Part shown: positions 51,036 to 59,217 of the stretch, piece after piece
Layout: each line of letters opens with the position of its first letter
Position numbering within the stretch: the first letter of the stretch is position 1
Source: Verrucomicrobiota bacterium
GTDB lineage: Bacteria; Verrucomicrobiota; Kiritimatiellia; RFP12; UBA1067
NCBI GenBank assembly: GCA_023269675.1
Contig: JAHFSX010000013.1
Location: 90,676-154,675 of the forward strand
Reading direction: 5' to 3'
Length of the DNA stretch: 64,000 nt
Translations under genes and position numbers: made by a program
The notes under the pieces: generated by a model
Told to the model about the DNA's origin: nothing
The model's input: only the letters and a program-made list of their open reading frames with translations
Database searches by the model: none

Positions 51036-53072
51036 CTATCTGGATGACGCCGTGGCCTTGCCGACCTTGTCGGCCTCGTCGGCATAGCTGTACGTGAACA
51101 GCTGGGGCGTATCCATGCAAGTCAGCGCCGGCGGCGCGTTCTCCACGCCTGTCTGGCGCGGCAGGTATTGCACCGCGCACGCCTTCAGCGGGCGGTTCAG
51201 CTTGTCGGTCTCCAGCACCTTATGGCCTTTGTGCGTGAAGCGCTCCGGCTGCGACCCGCTGCGGGTGCGGTACCACCCCGTCAGGTGTCCGTGCGGATCA
51301 TATTCGTACAGGTCCTTCCAGCTTTTCTGCAAGGTCAGCACCGGATCGGCATAGCGGTGTGACGCGTTGGTGTAGTCGACCGACAGGATCTGGCCGTCGT
51401 CGCGGTAGACCCGCTCCTCGTTCGGCAGGTAGTAGAACGAGACGAACGCGGGCGCCGAATGATAGGCGCCGACCTTCACGAAGCACCCGACATCCACCCT
51501 GCTGCTCGTCATCGCTTGCGGCGCGCCGCTGGCGTCCTGCAGACGGAAGCGGCCGTGATACGCCACACTGATCTCCACGCGCGAGCCCGACTCGTTCAGC
51601 GGTTTGATGACGACCTTTTTCGGATCGCCCTGCAGCACGACCCACTGGTATTTCAGGTCGCGCAGATTCGTCGAGGCCGCAGCCTCGACCGTCATGCGCC
51701 GCTCGCGCGCCACCCCGCGCACCACCCGCGCGATCGCGCACGGCGTGTCGAAGAGCCCTTCCGGACGCACGTCGAAATAGTCGACCCCCGCCTCAGCCTG
51801 CGACTCCGTCACGGCCCGCAGCGCCACCAGCGGCGGGATCTCCTCCGTCTTCAGCGCATGCGCCATCGTCACGAGGGCCGCGACATCCATGTTCCTTTCC
51901 TCGAACACCACCGGATGCGCGGCCGACGTCAGATAATCCTCCGGCTTTTTAACCGTCTTCTGCGTGGCGCGGAAGATCATCTGCAACGTCGGCGCCAGCA
52001 GCTTGCGCGCGACCAGCAGCCGCTTGGTCTCGGGCTGGAACGCCGCCATCGCAGCCGCGAAGGCCTCCATGAACGGCTGGTCCGAAAAAGACGAGCCTTG
52101 GCAGATCACGTAGTACGGCGTGTTGGCCGGAAACAAGTCGCCCGTATCGGGATCGAAATCCTTGTGCTCGGGATAAAACCAGCACTGGTTGCTGACATAG
52201 TACCGGAAAGCGGCGATCGGCTGATACGGGTCCGTCACCACCGCGCGCGGCAGGCTGCGCCAGAACGGGCCGCTCACCATCGACATCGACGAGTTGCCGA
52301 TCACGGGCTGCTCAAAGGACGTGTTGGGCAGACTCAGATGGGTCCGGTGCTGACGCGCCTCCGCACTGTAGACCACGGGCGTCAAGCCCGGAAAATTGGT
52401 CACCGCCAGCGGCGAGTGCCCGTCGTCGCGGTTCACGTACAGGTCGCCGAAATTGCCGGAAGCCGTATCGTCGGCAAACCACCCGCGCATCCGCTCCGCC
52501 GCGGGGCCCTGATAGGCCGAAGCATAGGCGGACAGCCGTTTGATCTCGGGGTTCGTCAGCGCGAACAAGGTGATGAAGCACCCCTGGTCGAAATTCCACA
52601 AGGTGTTGCCCGCGTTGATCTCCGCCGGCGACCCCATGAAAACCGCCGCGGGCTTCACCGGCGCGCTGCCCGCCACGGGCTGGCCTTTGAGCCGCCTGGC
52701 TTTTTCAATCAGCGCCGCAAAGCGGGGATTCCCCCGCAGCTGCTTGAGGTCGTTGTCGGCCGCGATCGCCGCAGCATCGCGGAATCCGAGCTCGATCGCC
52801 CGATCCAGCGCCGCCAACCCCTCGTCTTTGTTCGCGCGGTAAGCCAACGCGCACGCCAGATTGTACTGCCATGTCGGGTCCTGGGGCATTAGCGCCACGC
52901 CCGCCCGGCAGGTCGTCTCCATCTCATCGGTCCGGCCGGCGCGCGCCGACTGGACGAACTGCTGTTGCAGCTGAAGATGTTTCTGAAAGATCAACGGCAT
53001 CTCAAACACGTTCGTCGCCGCTTGCGCGCCCCACGCGCAAGCCGCGGCCGCCAGTAAAAATACTTTTCTCAT
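51036..53072 (-). CDS. Large exported protein of unknown function with N-terminal TPR-like segment
   Basis: 678 aa with a signal peptide (cleaved after WGAQA, residue ~18). Residues 30-130 contain a tetratricopeptide-like region ending NDLKQLRGNPRFAALIEKA, typical of the last helix of such domains. The rest (150-678) is a mixed alpha/beta region with many aromatic residues (YYVSNQCWFYPEHKDFDPDTGD), no enzyme signature I know, and a Thr/Pro-rich end. Homologous PVC proteins of this kind are annotated as hypothetical. It probably acts in the periplasm or on the surface. It runs convergently with the WAVTV-repeat gene, separated by only 46 bases. Confidence 0.65.
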   Translation of the reverse strand: MRKVFLLAAAACAWGAQAATNVFEMPLIFQKHLQLQQQFVQSARAGRTDEMETTCRAGVALMPQDPTWQYNLACALAYRANKDEGLAALDRAIELGFRDAAAIAADNDLKQLRGNPRFAALIEKARRLKGQPVAGSAPVKPAAVFMGSPAEINAGNTLWNFDQGCFITLFALTNPEIKRLSAYASAYQGPAAERMRGWFADDTASGNFGDLYVNRDDGHSPLAVTNFPGLTPVVYSAEARQHRTHLSLPNTSFEQPVIGNSSMSMVSGPFWRSLPRAVVTDPYQPIAAFRYYVSNQCWFYPEHKDFDPDTGDLFPANTPYYVICQGSSFSDQPFMEAFAAAMAAFQPETKRLLVARKLLAPTLQMIFRATQKTVKKPEDYLTSAAHPVVFEERNMDVAALVTMAHALKTEEIPPLVALRAVTESQAEAGVDYFDVRPEGLFDTPCAIARVVRGVARERRMTVEAAASTNLRDLKYQWVVLQGDPKKVVIKPLNESGSRVEISVAYHGRFRLQDASGAPQAMTSSRVDVGCFVKVGAYHSAPAFVSFYYLPNEERVYRDDGQILSVDYTNASHRYADPVLTLQKSWKDLYEYDPHGHLTGWYRTRSGSQPERFTHKGHKVLETDKLNRPLKACAVQYLPRQTGVENAPPALTCMDTPQLFTYSYADEADKVGKATASSR

Positions 53073-53206
53073 CTGTCTCTCCTCATGTGTACGCGCTCCG
53101 GCTCAGGCGGGAGGACCGCTGCGGCGGCACCGCGCGCCCCGGCCCTGCCAGCCAAAAAACTCTCACCTGAACCCGGCCGGGCGCTCCCGCGCCGGCGGCT
53201 TCAGCC

Positions 53207-53995
53207 TCACCAGAACCGCCACCACGGCTTCGCCGCGCGCTTCTGCCGCATCAGCCAGTCGATCACTTCGGGATTGGCGTACGCGCTGTCCCACACGTTG
53301 TGCGCGCCCCCCTCGACCTCCGTGTATTGAACCTTGCGGTTTCCCGCCAGCTTCAGGGCCTCAACCATGCGGCGCGAGCACGCGGCCGCCACGTTCTTGT
53401 CGTCCGCCCCGTGAAAAACCCAGATGGGCAGCCGCTTGAGCCCCTGAACCCGCCGGATATCGCCGCCCCCGCAGATCGGGATCGCCGCCGCGAAGAGCGC
53501 CGGCTCGCGCTGGAGCGCGTCCCAGGCGCCGAACCCGCCCAGCGACAGCCCCGTGAGGTAGAGCCGGTTCGTGTCGGCCTGGCGCGTCGCCACGACGTGG
53601 CGGCACAGCTCGAGGGCCACCTCCAGCGCGGGCGTCGGATTCTTCGCCATCGCGTAACACTCGTCGCGCGACAGCTGCTTCACCCACCAGTTGCCGTTCT
53701 GACACTGGGGCGCCACCACGATCACCGGCTCGGGCCGCCTCAACAGCGCCGCCATGAGCGACGGCAGGCCCACTTTGATCTGCTGCAGGTTGTCGGTGCC
53801 GCATTCGCCCGAGCCGTGCAGGAAAAGAATCAGCGGATAAAGCTTCCCCGGCTCAGGAAACTGCGGCGCGCTCATGCGGTATGCGAACGTCTCCCCCGTC
53901 TCGTTCGTGTAGACGTAGGGCTTGAGCATCTCCTCCACCGAGAATTGCGCCCGCGCCGCGGTTGCCAGCAACAGAAAAATCGTCACCACCTTCAT
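53207..53995 (-). CDS. Secreted alpha/beta-hydrolase esterase (phospholipase/feruloyl-esterase-like)
   Basis: 262 aa with a short signal peptide (MKVVTIFLLLATAARA). Strand LYPLILFLHGSGECG contains the oxyanion loop, LTGLSLGGFGAWDAL the catalytic Ser, an Asp in VFHGADDKNV and a His in EGGAHNVW. The fold fits the LpqC/predicted-peptidase esterases that remove feruloyl or acetyl groups from plant polysaccharides. It would complement the GH10/GH127 enzymes. A TATAAA box ends 7 bases before the ATG at 53995, suggesting a leaderless message. Exact ester is inferred. Confidence 0.83.
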   Translation of the reverse strand: MKVVTIFLLLATAARAQFSVEEMLKPYVYTNETGETFAYRMSAPQFPEPGKLYPLILFLHGSGECGTDNLQQIKVGLPSLMAALLRRPEPVIVVAPQCQNGNWWVKQLSRDECYAMAKNPTPALEVALELCRHVVATRQADTNRLYLTGLSLGGFGAWDALQREPALFAAAIPICGGGDIRRVQGLKRLPIWVFHGADDKNVAAACSRRMVEALKLAGNRKVQYTEVEGGAHNVWDSAYANPEVIDWLMRQKRAAKPWWRFW

Positions 53996-54040
53996 GTGCG
54001 CATTTATACCATACCGGGGCCCCCGAAAGAAACCTGTTTT

Positions 54041-54360
54041 GCCCTGCGGCGCCGCGCGGGGGGTGATTCAACTTCGTTGAATCCACACCCGAAGGAGGAG
54101 TTAGGATTTAGGAGTTAGGAGTTGCAATGCCATGGCAGCGAACGTGTTCGTACCGTGCTCGCGAGTCCGTGTTCGTGTCTTCAAAATGAGGTCAAACGGT
54201 GTGCCTCAAGAAACGGTTGTTCGCGGAAGGGTTCCTCCTTGTCGAACGCCCTGTTTTCAGGGTCTTCCGCGCTTCCAACTCCTCAATCCTAACTCCTGAA
54301 TGCTCCTGGGTGCGACTCAGTTTCAACGAAACTGAATCGCACCCCGCCGCGCGGGCGCGT
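54041..54360. repeat. About 320-bp MITE-like element with nested terminal inverted repeats
   Basis: The ends (54046-54090 and 54308-54355) are inverted copies of a roughly 40-base GC-rich unit with a GGGGTG...ATTCAA...TTCGTTGAA core, each itself a hairpin. Inside, TTAGGAGTTAGGAGTT (about 54110-54124) faces CAACTCC...CCTAACTCC (about 54276-54297) in inverse order. The centre holds no gene. It lies directly upstream of the adhE promoter. Confidence 0.65.
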
Positions 54361-54429
54361 TCCCGCCAGGCCTGGCAGCCCGCGCGACCGCCTCTGACAA
54401 GCCCCGCGCGGAAAGTTCACACTCGATAC

Positions 54430-54458
54430 TTGACAATCGATACACAACCATCGATAAT
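54430..54458 (+). promoter_or_regulatory. Near-consensus adhE promoter overlapping a Rex-like palindrome
   Basis: TTGACA (54430-54435), exactly 17 bases, GATAAT (54453-54458). The 18-base stretch 54430-54447 has TTG...ATCGAT...CAA dyad symmetry, the same overall layout as the Rex operator TTGTGA-N6-TCACAA. Rex binding is only a suggestion. Confidence 0.65.
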
Positions 54459-54517
54459 GCGCGCCGTTTTCAGAACACCCCGGTTGACAACTCAACGTGA
54501 CCACACAAGGAGACACC

Positions 54518-57121
54518 ATGAAACAGACCCACACACCCGCCGCGGCCGAGACCCTTCAGCCGCTCGAAGACCTGATCCAGAAGGTCAAGGCCGCCCAGGC
54601 GGTCTACGCCACCTACACGCAGGAACAGGTGGACAAAATCTTCCGCGCCGCCGCGCTCGCCGCCAGCGGCGAGCGCATCCGGCTGGCCAAGCTGGCCGTG
54701 GAGGAGACCGGCATGGGCATCGTCGAGGACAAGGTGATCAAGAACCACTTCGCCTCGGAGTACATCTACAACAAGTACAAGGACGAGAAAACCTGCGGCG
54801 AGCTCAGCTATGACGCCTCCTTCGGCCTGCGCCGCATCGCCGAGCCCCTCGGCATCATCGCGGGCATCGTGCCCACGACCAACCCCACCTCCACCGCGAT
54901 CTTCAAAAGCCTCATCACGCTGAAGACCCGCAACGGCATCATCTTCTCACCCCACCCCCGCGCCAAGCGGAGCACGGCCGAGGCGGCCCGCGTCGTCGCC
55001 CTCGCCGCGGTCGCCGCCGGCGCGCCGGAGAACCTGATCGCCTGCATCGACAACCCCACGGTCGAGATGTCCAACTACCTCATGCGGCACCCGGACATCA
55101 GCCTGATCCTCGCCACCGGCGGGCCGGGCATGGTCAAGGCCGCCTACAGCTCGGGCAAGCCCGCCCTCGGCGTGGGCGCGGGCAACACCCCCGCCGTCAT
55201 CGACGAGACCGCCGAGATCCGCATGGCCGTCAGCTCGATCCTCATGTCCAAGACCTTCGACAACGGCGTGATCTGCGCCTCCGAGCAGTCGGTCGTCGTG
55301 GTCGAGGCGGTCTACGAGACCGTCAAGGCCGAGTTCACCGCCCGCGGCGCGCACATCCTCACGCCCGCCCAGAAGAAGAAGGTCGGCGGGGTCATCCTCA
55401 AGGACGGCCGCATCAACGCCGACATCGTGGGGCAGCCCGCCGCCAAGATCGCCGCCATGGCCGGGGTCACGCTCCCGAACGACGTCAAGGTGCTCATCGG
55501 CGAGGCCGAGACGATCGGCGTCGACGAGCCCTTCGCCTTCGAGAAGCTCTCGCCCGTGCTCGCGCTCTACCGCGCCAAGGACTTCGCCGACGCGGTCGCC
55601 AAGGCCAAGGCGCTGGTGGAGTTCGGCGGCATCGGCCACACCTCCGCGCTCTACACCGACATGCGCAACACCGACCGCGTCAAGGCCTACGGCGCGGCCA
55701 TGAAGACCGGCCGCGTGCTGGTCAACATGCCCAGCTCACAAGGGGCCATCGGCGACATCTACAACTTCAAACTGGAGCCCTCCCTCACGCTCGGCTGCGG
55801 CAGCTGGGGCGGCAACTCGATCAGCGAAAACGTCGGAGTGAAACACCTCATGAACATCAAGAACATCGCGGAGCGCCGCGAGAACATGCTCTGGTTCCGC
55901 GTCCCGCCGAAAGTCTACATCAAGTACGGCTGCCTCGCGCTGGCGCTCGGGGAGCTGAGCGACCGCAAGCGCGCCCTCATCGTCACCGACAAGCCGCTCT
56001 ATGACCTCGGCTACGCCGACAAGGTCACGCAGGTGCTGAAGGGGATGAAAATCGACTTCGAGGTCTTCTACGACGTCAAGCCCGACCCGGACCTCACCAC
56101 CATCCGCAAGGGCCTCGCGCTCTGCAACGTCTTCAAGCCGGACGTGATCATCGCGCTCGGCGGCGGCTCGCCCATGGACGCCGCGAAGATGGTGTGGCTC
56201 ATGTACGAGAACCCGGAGGCCAAGTTCGAGGAGATGGCGATGCGCTTCATGGACATCGAGAAGCGCATCTGCGCCTTCCCCGCCAGCGGCAAGAAGGTGC
56301 AGTTCGTCGCCATCCCCACCACCTCCGGCACCGGCTCGGAGGTCACGCCCTTCGCCGTCGTCACCGACGACGCCACCGGCAAGAAGTACCCCATCGCCGA
56401 CTACGCCCTGACGCCGGACATGGCGATCGTCGACCCGGAGCTGGTCATGCACATGCCCAAGCGCCTCACCGCGCACGGCGGCATCGACGCCCTGACCCAC
56501 GCGCTCGAAGCCATGGTCTCGGTGCTCTCCACGGAGTTCACCAACAGCATGGCCCTCGAGTCCATCCGCCTCCTGTTCAAGTACCTGCCGGACAGCTACA
56601 AGAGCGGCGCGGCGGACATGAAGGCGCGGGAGAAGGTCCACTACGCCGCGACGCTCGCGGGCATGGCCTTCGCCAACGCCTTCCTGGGCATCTGCCACTC
56701 CATGGCCCACAAGCTAGGCGCGCGCTGCAACCTGCCGCACGGCCTGGCGAACGCGCTGCTGATCGTGGAGGTCATCCGCTACAACGCGACCGACATCCCG
56801 CTCAAGCAGACCGCCTTCCCGCAGTACTCCTACCCGACCGCCAAGAGCCGCTACGCCCGCATCGCGGACCACCTGCAGCTCGGCGGCAAGACGGAGGACG
56901 AAAAGGTGGACCTGCTGGTCCAGGCGATCGAGGCGCTCAAGGCCAAGCTCGACATCCCCGCGTCCATCCGCGACGCGGGCGTGCCCGAGCTGGCCTTCAA
57001 CGAGGCGCTCGACACGCTCGCCGAGGACGCCTTCGACGACCAGTGCACCGGCGCCAACCCGCGCTACCCGCTGATCCGCGAGATCAAGGCGCTCTACCTC
57101 AGGGCGTACGCCGGCAAGTGA
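54518..57121 (+). CDS. adhE: Bifunctional aldehyde-alcohol dehydrogenase AdhE
   Basis: 867 aa, the normal AdhE size. Residues 1-440 are the CoA-acylating aldehyde dehydrogenase (GVGAGNTPAVIDETA; catalytic Cys in DNGVICASEQSVVV). Residues 455-867 are the iron alcohol dehydrogenase (GGGSPMDAAKMVW, TSGTGSEVTPFAVV, GGIDALTHALEA, and the metal site around GICHSMAHKLGARCNLPHGLANA). It reduces acetyl-CoA to ethanol using two NADH, probably forming spirosomes. ATG at 54518 preceded by AAGGAGA; a GTG at 54497 is the alternative. It heads a same-strand run continuing into the hydrogenase module, with only 62 bases before the next gene. Confidence 0.97.
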   Translation: MKQTHTPAAAETLQPLEDLIQKVKAAQAVYATYTQEQVDKIFRAAALAASGERIRLAKLAVEETGMGIVEDKVIKNHFASEYIYNKYKDEKTCGELSYDASFGLRRIAEPLGIIAGIVPTTNPTSTAIFKSLITLKTRNGIIFSPHPRAKRSTAEAARVVALAAVAAGAPENLIACIDNPTVEMSNYLMRHPDISLILATGGPGMVKAAYSSGKPALGVGAGNTPAVIDETAEIRMAVSSILMSKTFDNGVICASEQSVVVVEAVYETVKAEFTARGAHILTPAQKKKVGGVILKDGRINADIVGQPAAKIAAMAGVTLPNDVKVLIGEAETIGVDEPFAFEKLSPVLALYRAKDFADAVAKAKALVEFGGIGHTSALYTDMRNTDRVKAYGAAMKTGRVLVNMPSSQGAIGDIYNFKLEPSLTLGCGSWGGNSISENVGVKHLMNIKNIAERRENMLWFRVPPKVYIKYGCLALALGELSDRKRALIVTDKPLYDLGYADKVTQVLKGMKIDFEVFYDVKPDPDLTTIRKGLALCNVFKPDVIIALGGGSPMDAAKMVWLMYENPEAKFEEMAMRFMDIEKRICAFPASGKKVQFVAIPTTSGTGSEVTPFAVVTDDATGKKYPIADYALTPDMAIVDPELVMHMPKRLTAHGGIDALTHALEAMVSVLSTEFTNSMALESIRLLFKYLPDSYKSGAADMKAREKVHYAATLAGMAFANAFLGICHSMAHKLGARCNLPHGLANALLIVEVIRYNATDIPLKQTAFPQYSYPTAKSRYARIADHLQLGGKTEDEKVDLLVQAIEALKAKLDIPASIRDAGVPELAFNEALDTLAEDAFDDQCTGANPRYPLIREIKALYLRAYAGK

Positions 57122-57183
57122 TCCCCGCGGGGCGCGGGCAACCGCCCGCGCCCCATCCCTCAACCCCTCACGTGCAACGCGCC

Positions 57184-57465
57184 ATGACCCTTCCAAAAAC
57201 CATCACCCTCTGCATGGGCAGCTCCTGCTTCTCGCGTGGAAACGGCCGGAACCTCCCGCGCATCCAGCAGTTCCTCAAGCGCCACGGGCTCGATCCGCAC
57301 CTGCCGCTCAAAGGCTGCCGCTGCGGCTCCGTCTGCACACGCGGGCCGAACATCTGGGCCGACGGCCTCCTCCTGCCCGGCCTGTCGGACGCGGCCCTCG
57401 ACGCTTTCCTCGCATCACTCCTCCCGGTTCCTCCCAACTCCCAAGTTCCAACTCCTAACTCCTAA
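57184..57465 (+). CDS. Thioredoxin-like [2Fe-2S] ferredoxin subunit with repeat-derived tail
   Basis: 93 aa. Four cysteines in the NuoE/HoxE-type [2Fe-2S] order are visible: C10-x4-C15 and C47-x3-C51 (plus C45). Such small proteins pass electrons to or from [FeFe] hydrogenases and NADH-linked subunits. The last 10-15 residues (PPNSQVPTPNS) are translated from the same ACTCC simple repeat found between genes, so the original stop was probably lost or shifted by repeat insertion. No Shine-Dalgarno is evident before the ATG at 57184. It starts the hydrogenase module right after adhE. Confidence 0.8.
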   Translation: MTLPKTITLCMGSSCFSRGNGRNLPRIQQFLKRHGLDPHLPLKGCRCGSVCTRGPNIWADGLLLPGLSDAALDAFLASLLPVPPNSQVPTPNS

Positions 57466-57478
57466 CCTCTAACTCCCC
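57424..57478. repeat. ACTCC simple repeat overlapping the end of the 2Fe-2S gene
   Basis: Tandem CAACTCC/TAACTCC units fill the last codons of the ferredoxin gene and the gap before the sensory hydrogenase gene. The same unit occurs in the cyclase gene (45981-46049) and at 54093-54304. Confidence 0.65.
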
Positions 57479-57489
57479 CTTCGCTCCCC

Positions 57490-59217
57490 ATGACCTCTCC
57501 CGTCTACTCCGTCGACGCCCAGTGCCGCGACTGCTACACCTGCGTGCGCCACTGCCCGGTCAAAGCCATCCGCGTGGAGAACGACCACGCCTCCGTCACC
57601 CCGCAGACCTGCATCCTCTGCGGCCGCTGCGTCAGCGTCTGCCGCCACTCGGCCAAGCAGGTGCGCGACGATCTCCCGCGCGCCCGCGCCCTGCTGCGCC
57701 GGAGCCGCTCGGTCCACGCCTCGCTCGCGCCCGCCTTCGTCTCCGAATTTCCCGGCGTGCGTCCCGCCCAGCTCGCGGCCGCGCTCAAGCGGCTCGGCTT
57801 CGCCGGCGTCCACGAGACCGCCGAAGGCGCGGAGCGCGTCTCGCAAGAGGTCGCCGCCCTGCTCGACCGCAGCGCCGCCGGGCTCTTCCTCTCCAGCGCC
57901 TGCCCCGTGGCCGTGGAGCTCATCACCCGCTACCACCCCGCCTTCGCGGCCAACCTCACCTCCCTGATGCCGCCCATGCTCGCCCACGCGGCCCAGCTGA
58001 AAGCCCGTTTCGGCGGAGACGCCCAGGTGCTCTTCATCGGCCCCTGCATCGGCAAGAAGCGCGACGCCGACCAGGCCCCGCACCTGATCCACACCGCCCT
58101 CACCTTCGAGGAGCTGCGCCGCTGGCTGACGGTCACCGGCATCGACCCCTCGGACATGCCCGACGACCCCGACACCGCGCCACCCGGCGCGGGCGCCTTC
58201 TACCCGATCGAAGGCGGCATGAGCCGGACGATCCGCCACTTCCTGAAACGGCGCGACCTCGATGACGCGCTGCTCACCGTGAGCGGGCTCGACCACATCG
58301 CCGCCATGCTCAAGACCCTCGACCGGCACGCCGCGGGCCGGCCCCTCTTTCTGGAGCTGCTCGCCTGCGAAGGCGGCTGCATCGCCGGACCCAAAGCCGC
58401 GGCGCGCAACACCGTCACCGCGCACCTGGACGTCCTCGCCCACGCGCGTTCCGCACGCCCGCGGCTGCCGTCGCCCGCCGACATCGCGCTGGCCTGGCAC
58501 CCCGACCCCGTCACCGTGCCCACCTTCACAGAAGGCCAGCTCACCGTCACCCTGCACGCCCTCGGCAAGTACCAGAAGGAAGACGAGCTGAACTGCGGCG
58601 GCTGCGGCTACGACAGCTGCCGCGCCCTCGCCCGCGCCGTGCTCCGGCACGCCGCCGAACCCCAGATGTGCGTCTCGCACATGCGGCAGCTCGCCCAGAA
58701 GAAAACCAACGCGCTCGCCCGCGCGCTGCCCTACGGCCTCGTGATCGCGGACGCCCACCTGCGCATCATGGAGTGCAACGAGCGCTTCGCGGGGCTCTTC
58801 GGCGAAACCCTCGCCACCGCCTACGAGGCGCGCCCGGGCCTGCGCGACGCCGACCTCACCCGCATCCTGCCCTTCCCCCACCTCTTCAGGAGCGTGCTCG
58901 CCTCCGGCCATGAGATCATCCGCAAAAGCGTGCGCATCGATTCCAGAATCTTCAGCGTGACCGTCTTCAACGTCGACCCGCGCGCCGTGGTCGGCGCGCT
59001 GATCCTCGACGTGACCGAAAACGAGCAGCGCCGCCTGCAGCTCATCGAGAAATCCCGCACCGTCATCCAGAACACCACCCGGACCGTGCAGGAGATCGCC
59101 TACATGCTCGGCAAGAACTCGGCCCAGTCCGAGCTGATCCTCAACTCCGCCATCGACATGTTCGCGGCCGAGGACGCCGACACGCCCGAAGGGGAAACAT
59201 GCTCTTCATCGACGTAG
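57490..59217 (+). CDS. Sensory-type [FeFe] hydrogenase with ferredoxin, FeS and PAS domains
   Basis: 575 aa. An N-terminal 2x[4Fe-4S] ferredoxin (C12, 15, 18, 22; C41, 44, 47, 51) leads into an H-cluster domain with all four cluster cysteines: SSACP (C138), FIGPC (C186), ACEGGC (C293, C297). The proton-relay Cys of the usual TSCCP motif is Ala137, as in the Thermotoga sensory hydrogenase HydS. A CGGCGYDSC FeS domain (C369, 372, 377, 394), a PAS domain (about 412-510) and a helical tail follow. This is the group C (sensory) layout; it probably reads H2 or redox state and signals to the phosphatase encoded next, with which it overlaps by 19 bases. No Shine-Dalgarno is visible. Confidence 0.9.
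   Translation: MTSPVYSVDAQCRDCYTCVRHCPVKAIRVENDHASVTPQTCILCGRCVSVCRHSAKQVRDDLPRARALLRRSRSVHASLAPAFVSEFPGVRPAQLAAALKRLGFAGVHETAEGAERVSQEVAALLDRSAAGLFLSSACPVAVELITRYHPAFAANLTSLMPPMLAHAAQLKARFGGDAQVLFIGPCIGKKRDADQAPHLIHTALTFEELRRWLTVTGIDPSDMPDDPDTAPPGAGAFYPIEGGMSRTIRHFLKRRDLDDALLTVSGLDHIAAMLKTLDRHAAGRPLFLELLACEGGCIAGPKAAARNTVTAHLDVLAHARSARPRLPSPADIALAWHPDPVTVPTFTEGQLTVTLHALGKYQKEDELNCGGCGYDSCRALARAVLRHAAEPQMCVSHMRQLAQKKTNALARALPYGLVIADAHLRIMECNERFAGLFGETLATAYEARPGLRDADLTRILPFPHLFRSVLASGHEIIRKSVRIDSRIFSVTVFNVDPRAVVGALILDVTENEQRRLQLIEKSRTVIQNTTRTVQEIAYMLGKNSAQSELILNSAIDMFAAEDADTPEGETCSSST

Noticed and set aside
54100..54310. tRNA or small structured RNA gene in the gap before adhE
   Set aside because: The inverted repeats do not form a cloverleaf and there is no T-loop GTTCGA-type box; a MITE-like element explains the symmetry better.
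59199..59217. Possible frameshift joining the PAS hydrogenase and the phosphatase into one protein
   Set aside because: Both have complete ends, the phosphatase has its own AAGGGG before the ATG, and such overlaps are normal for coupled genes.
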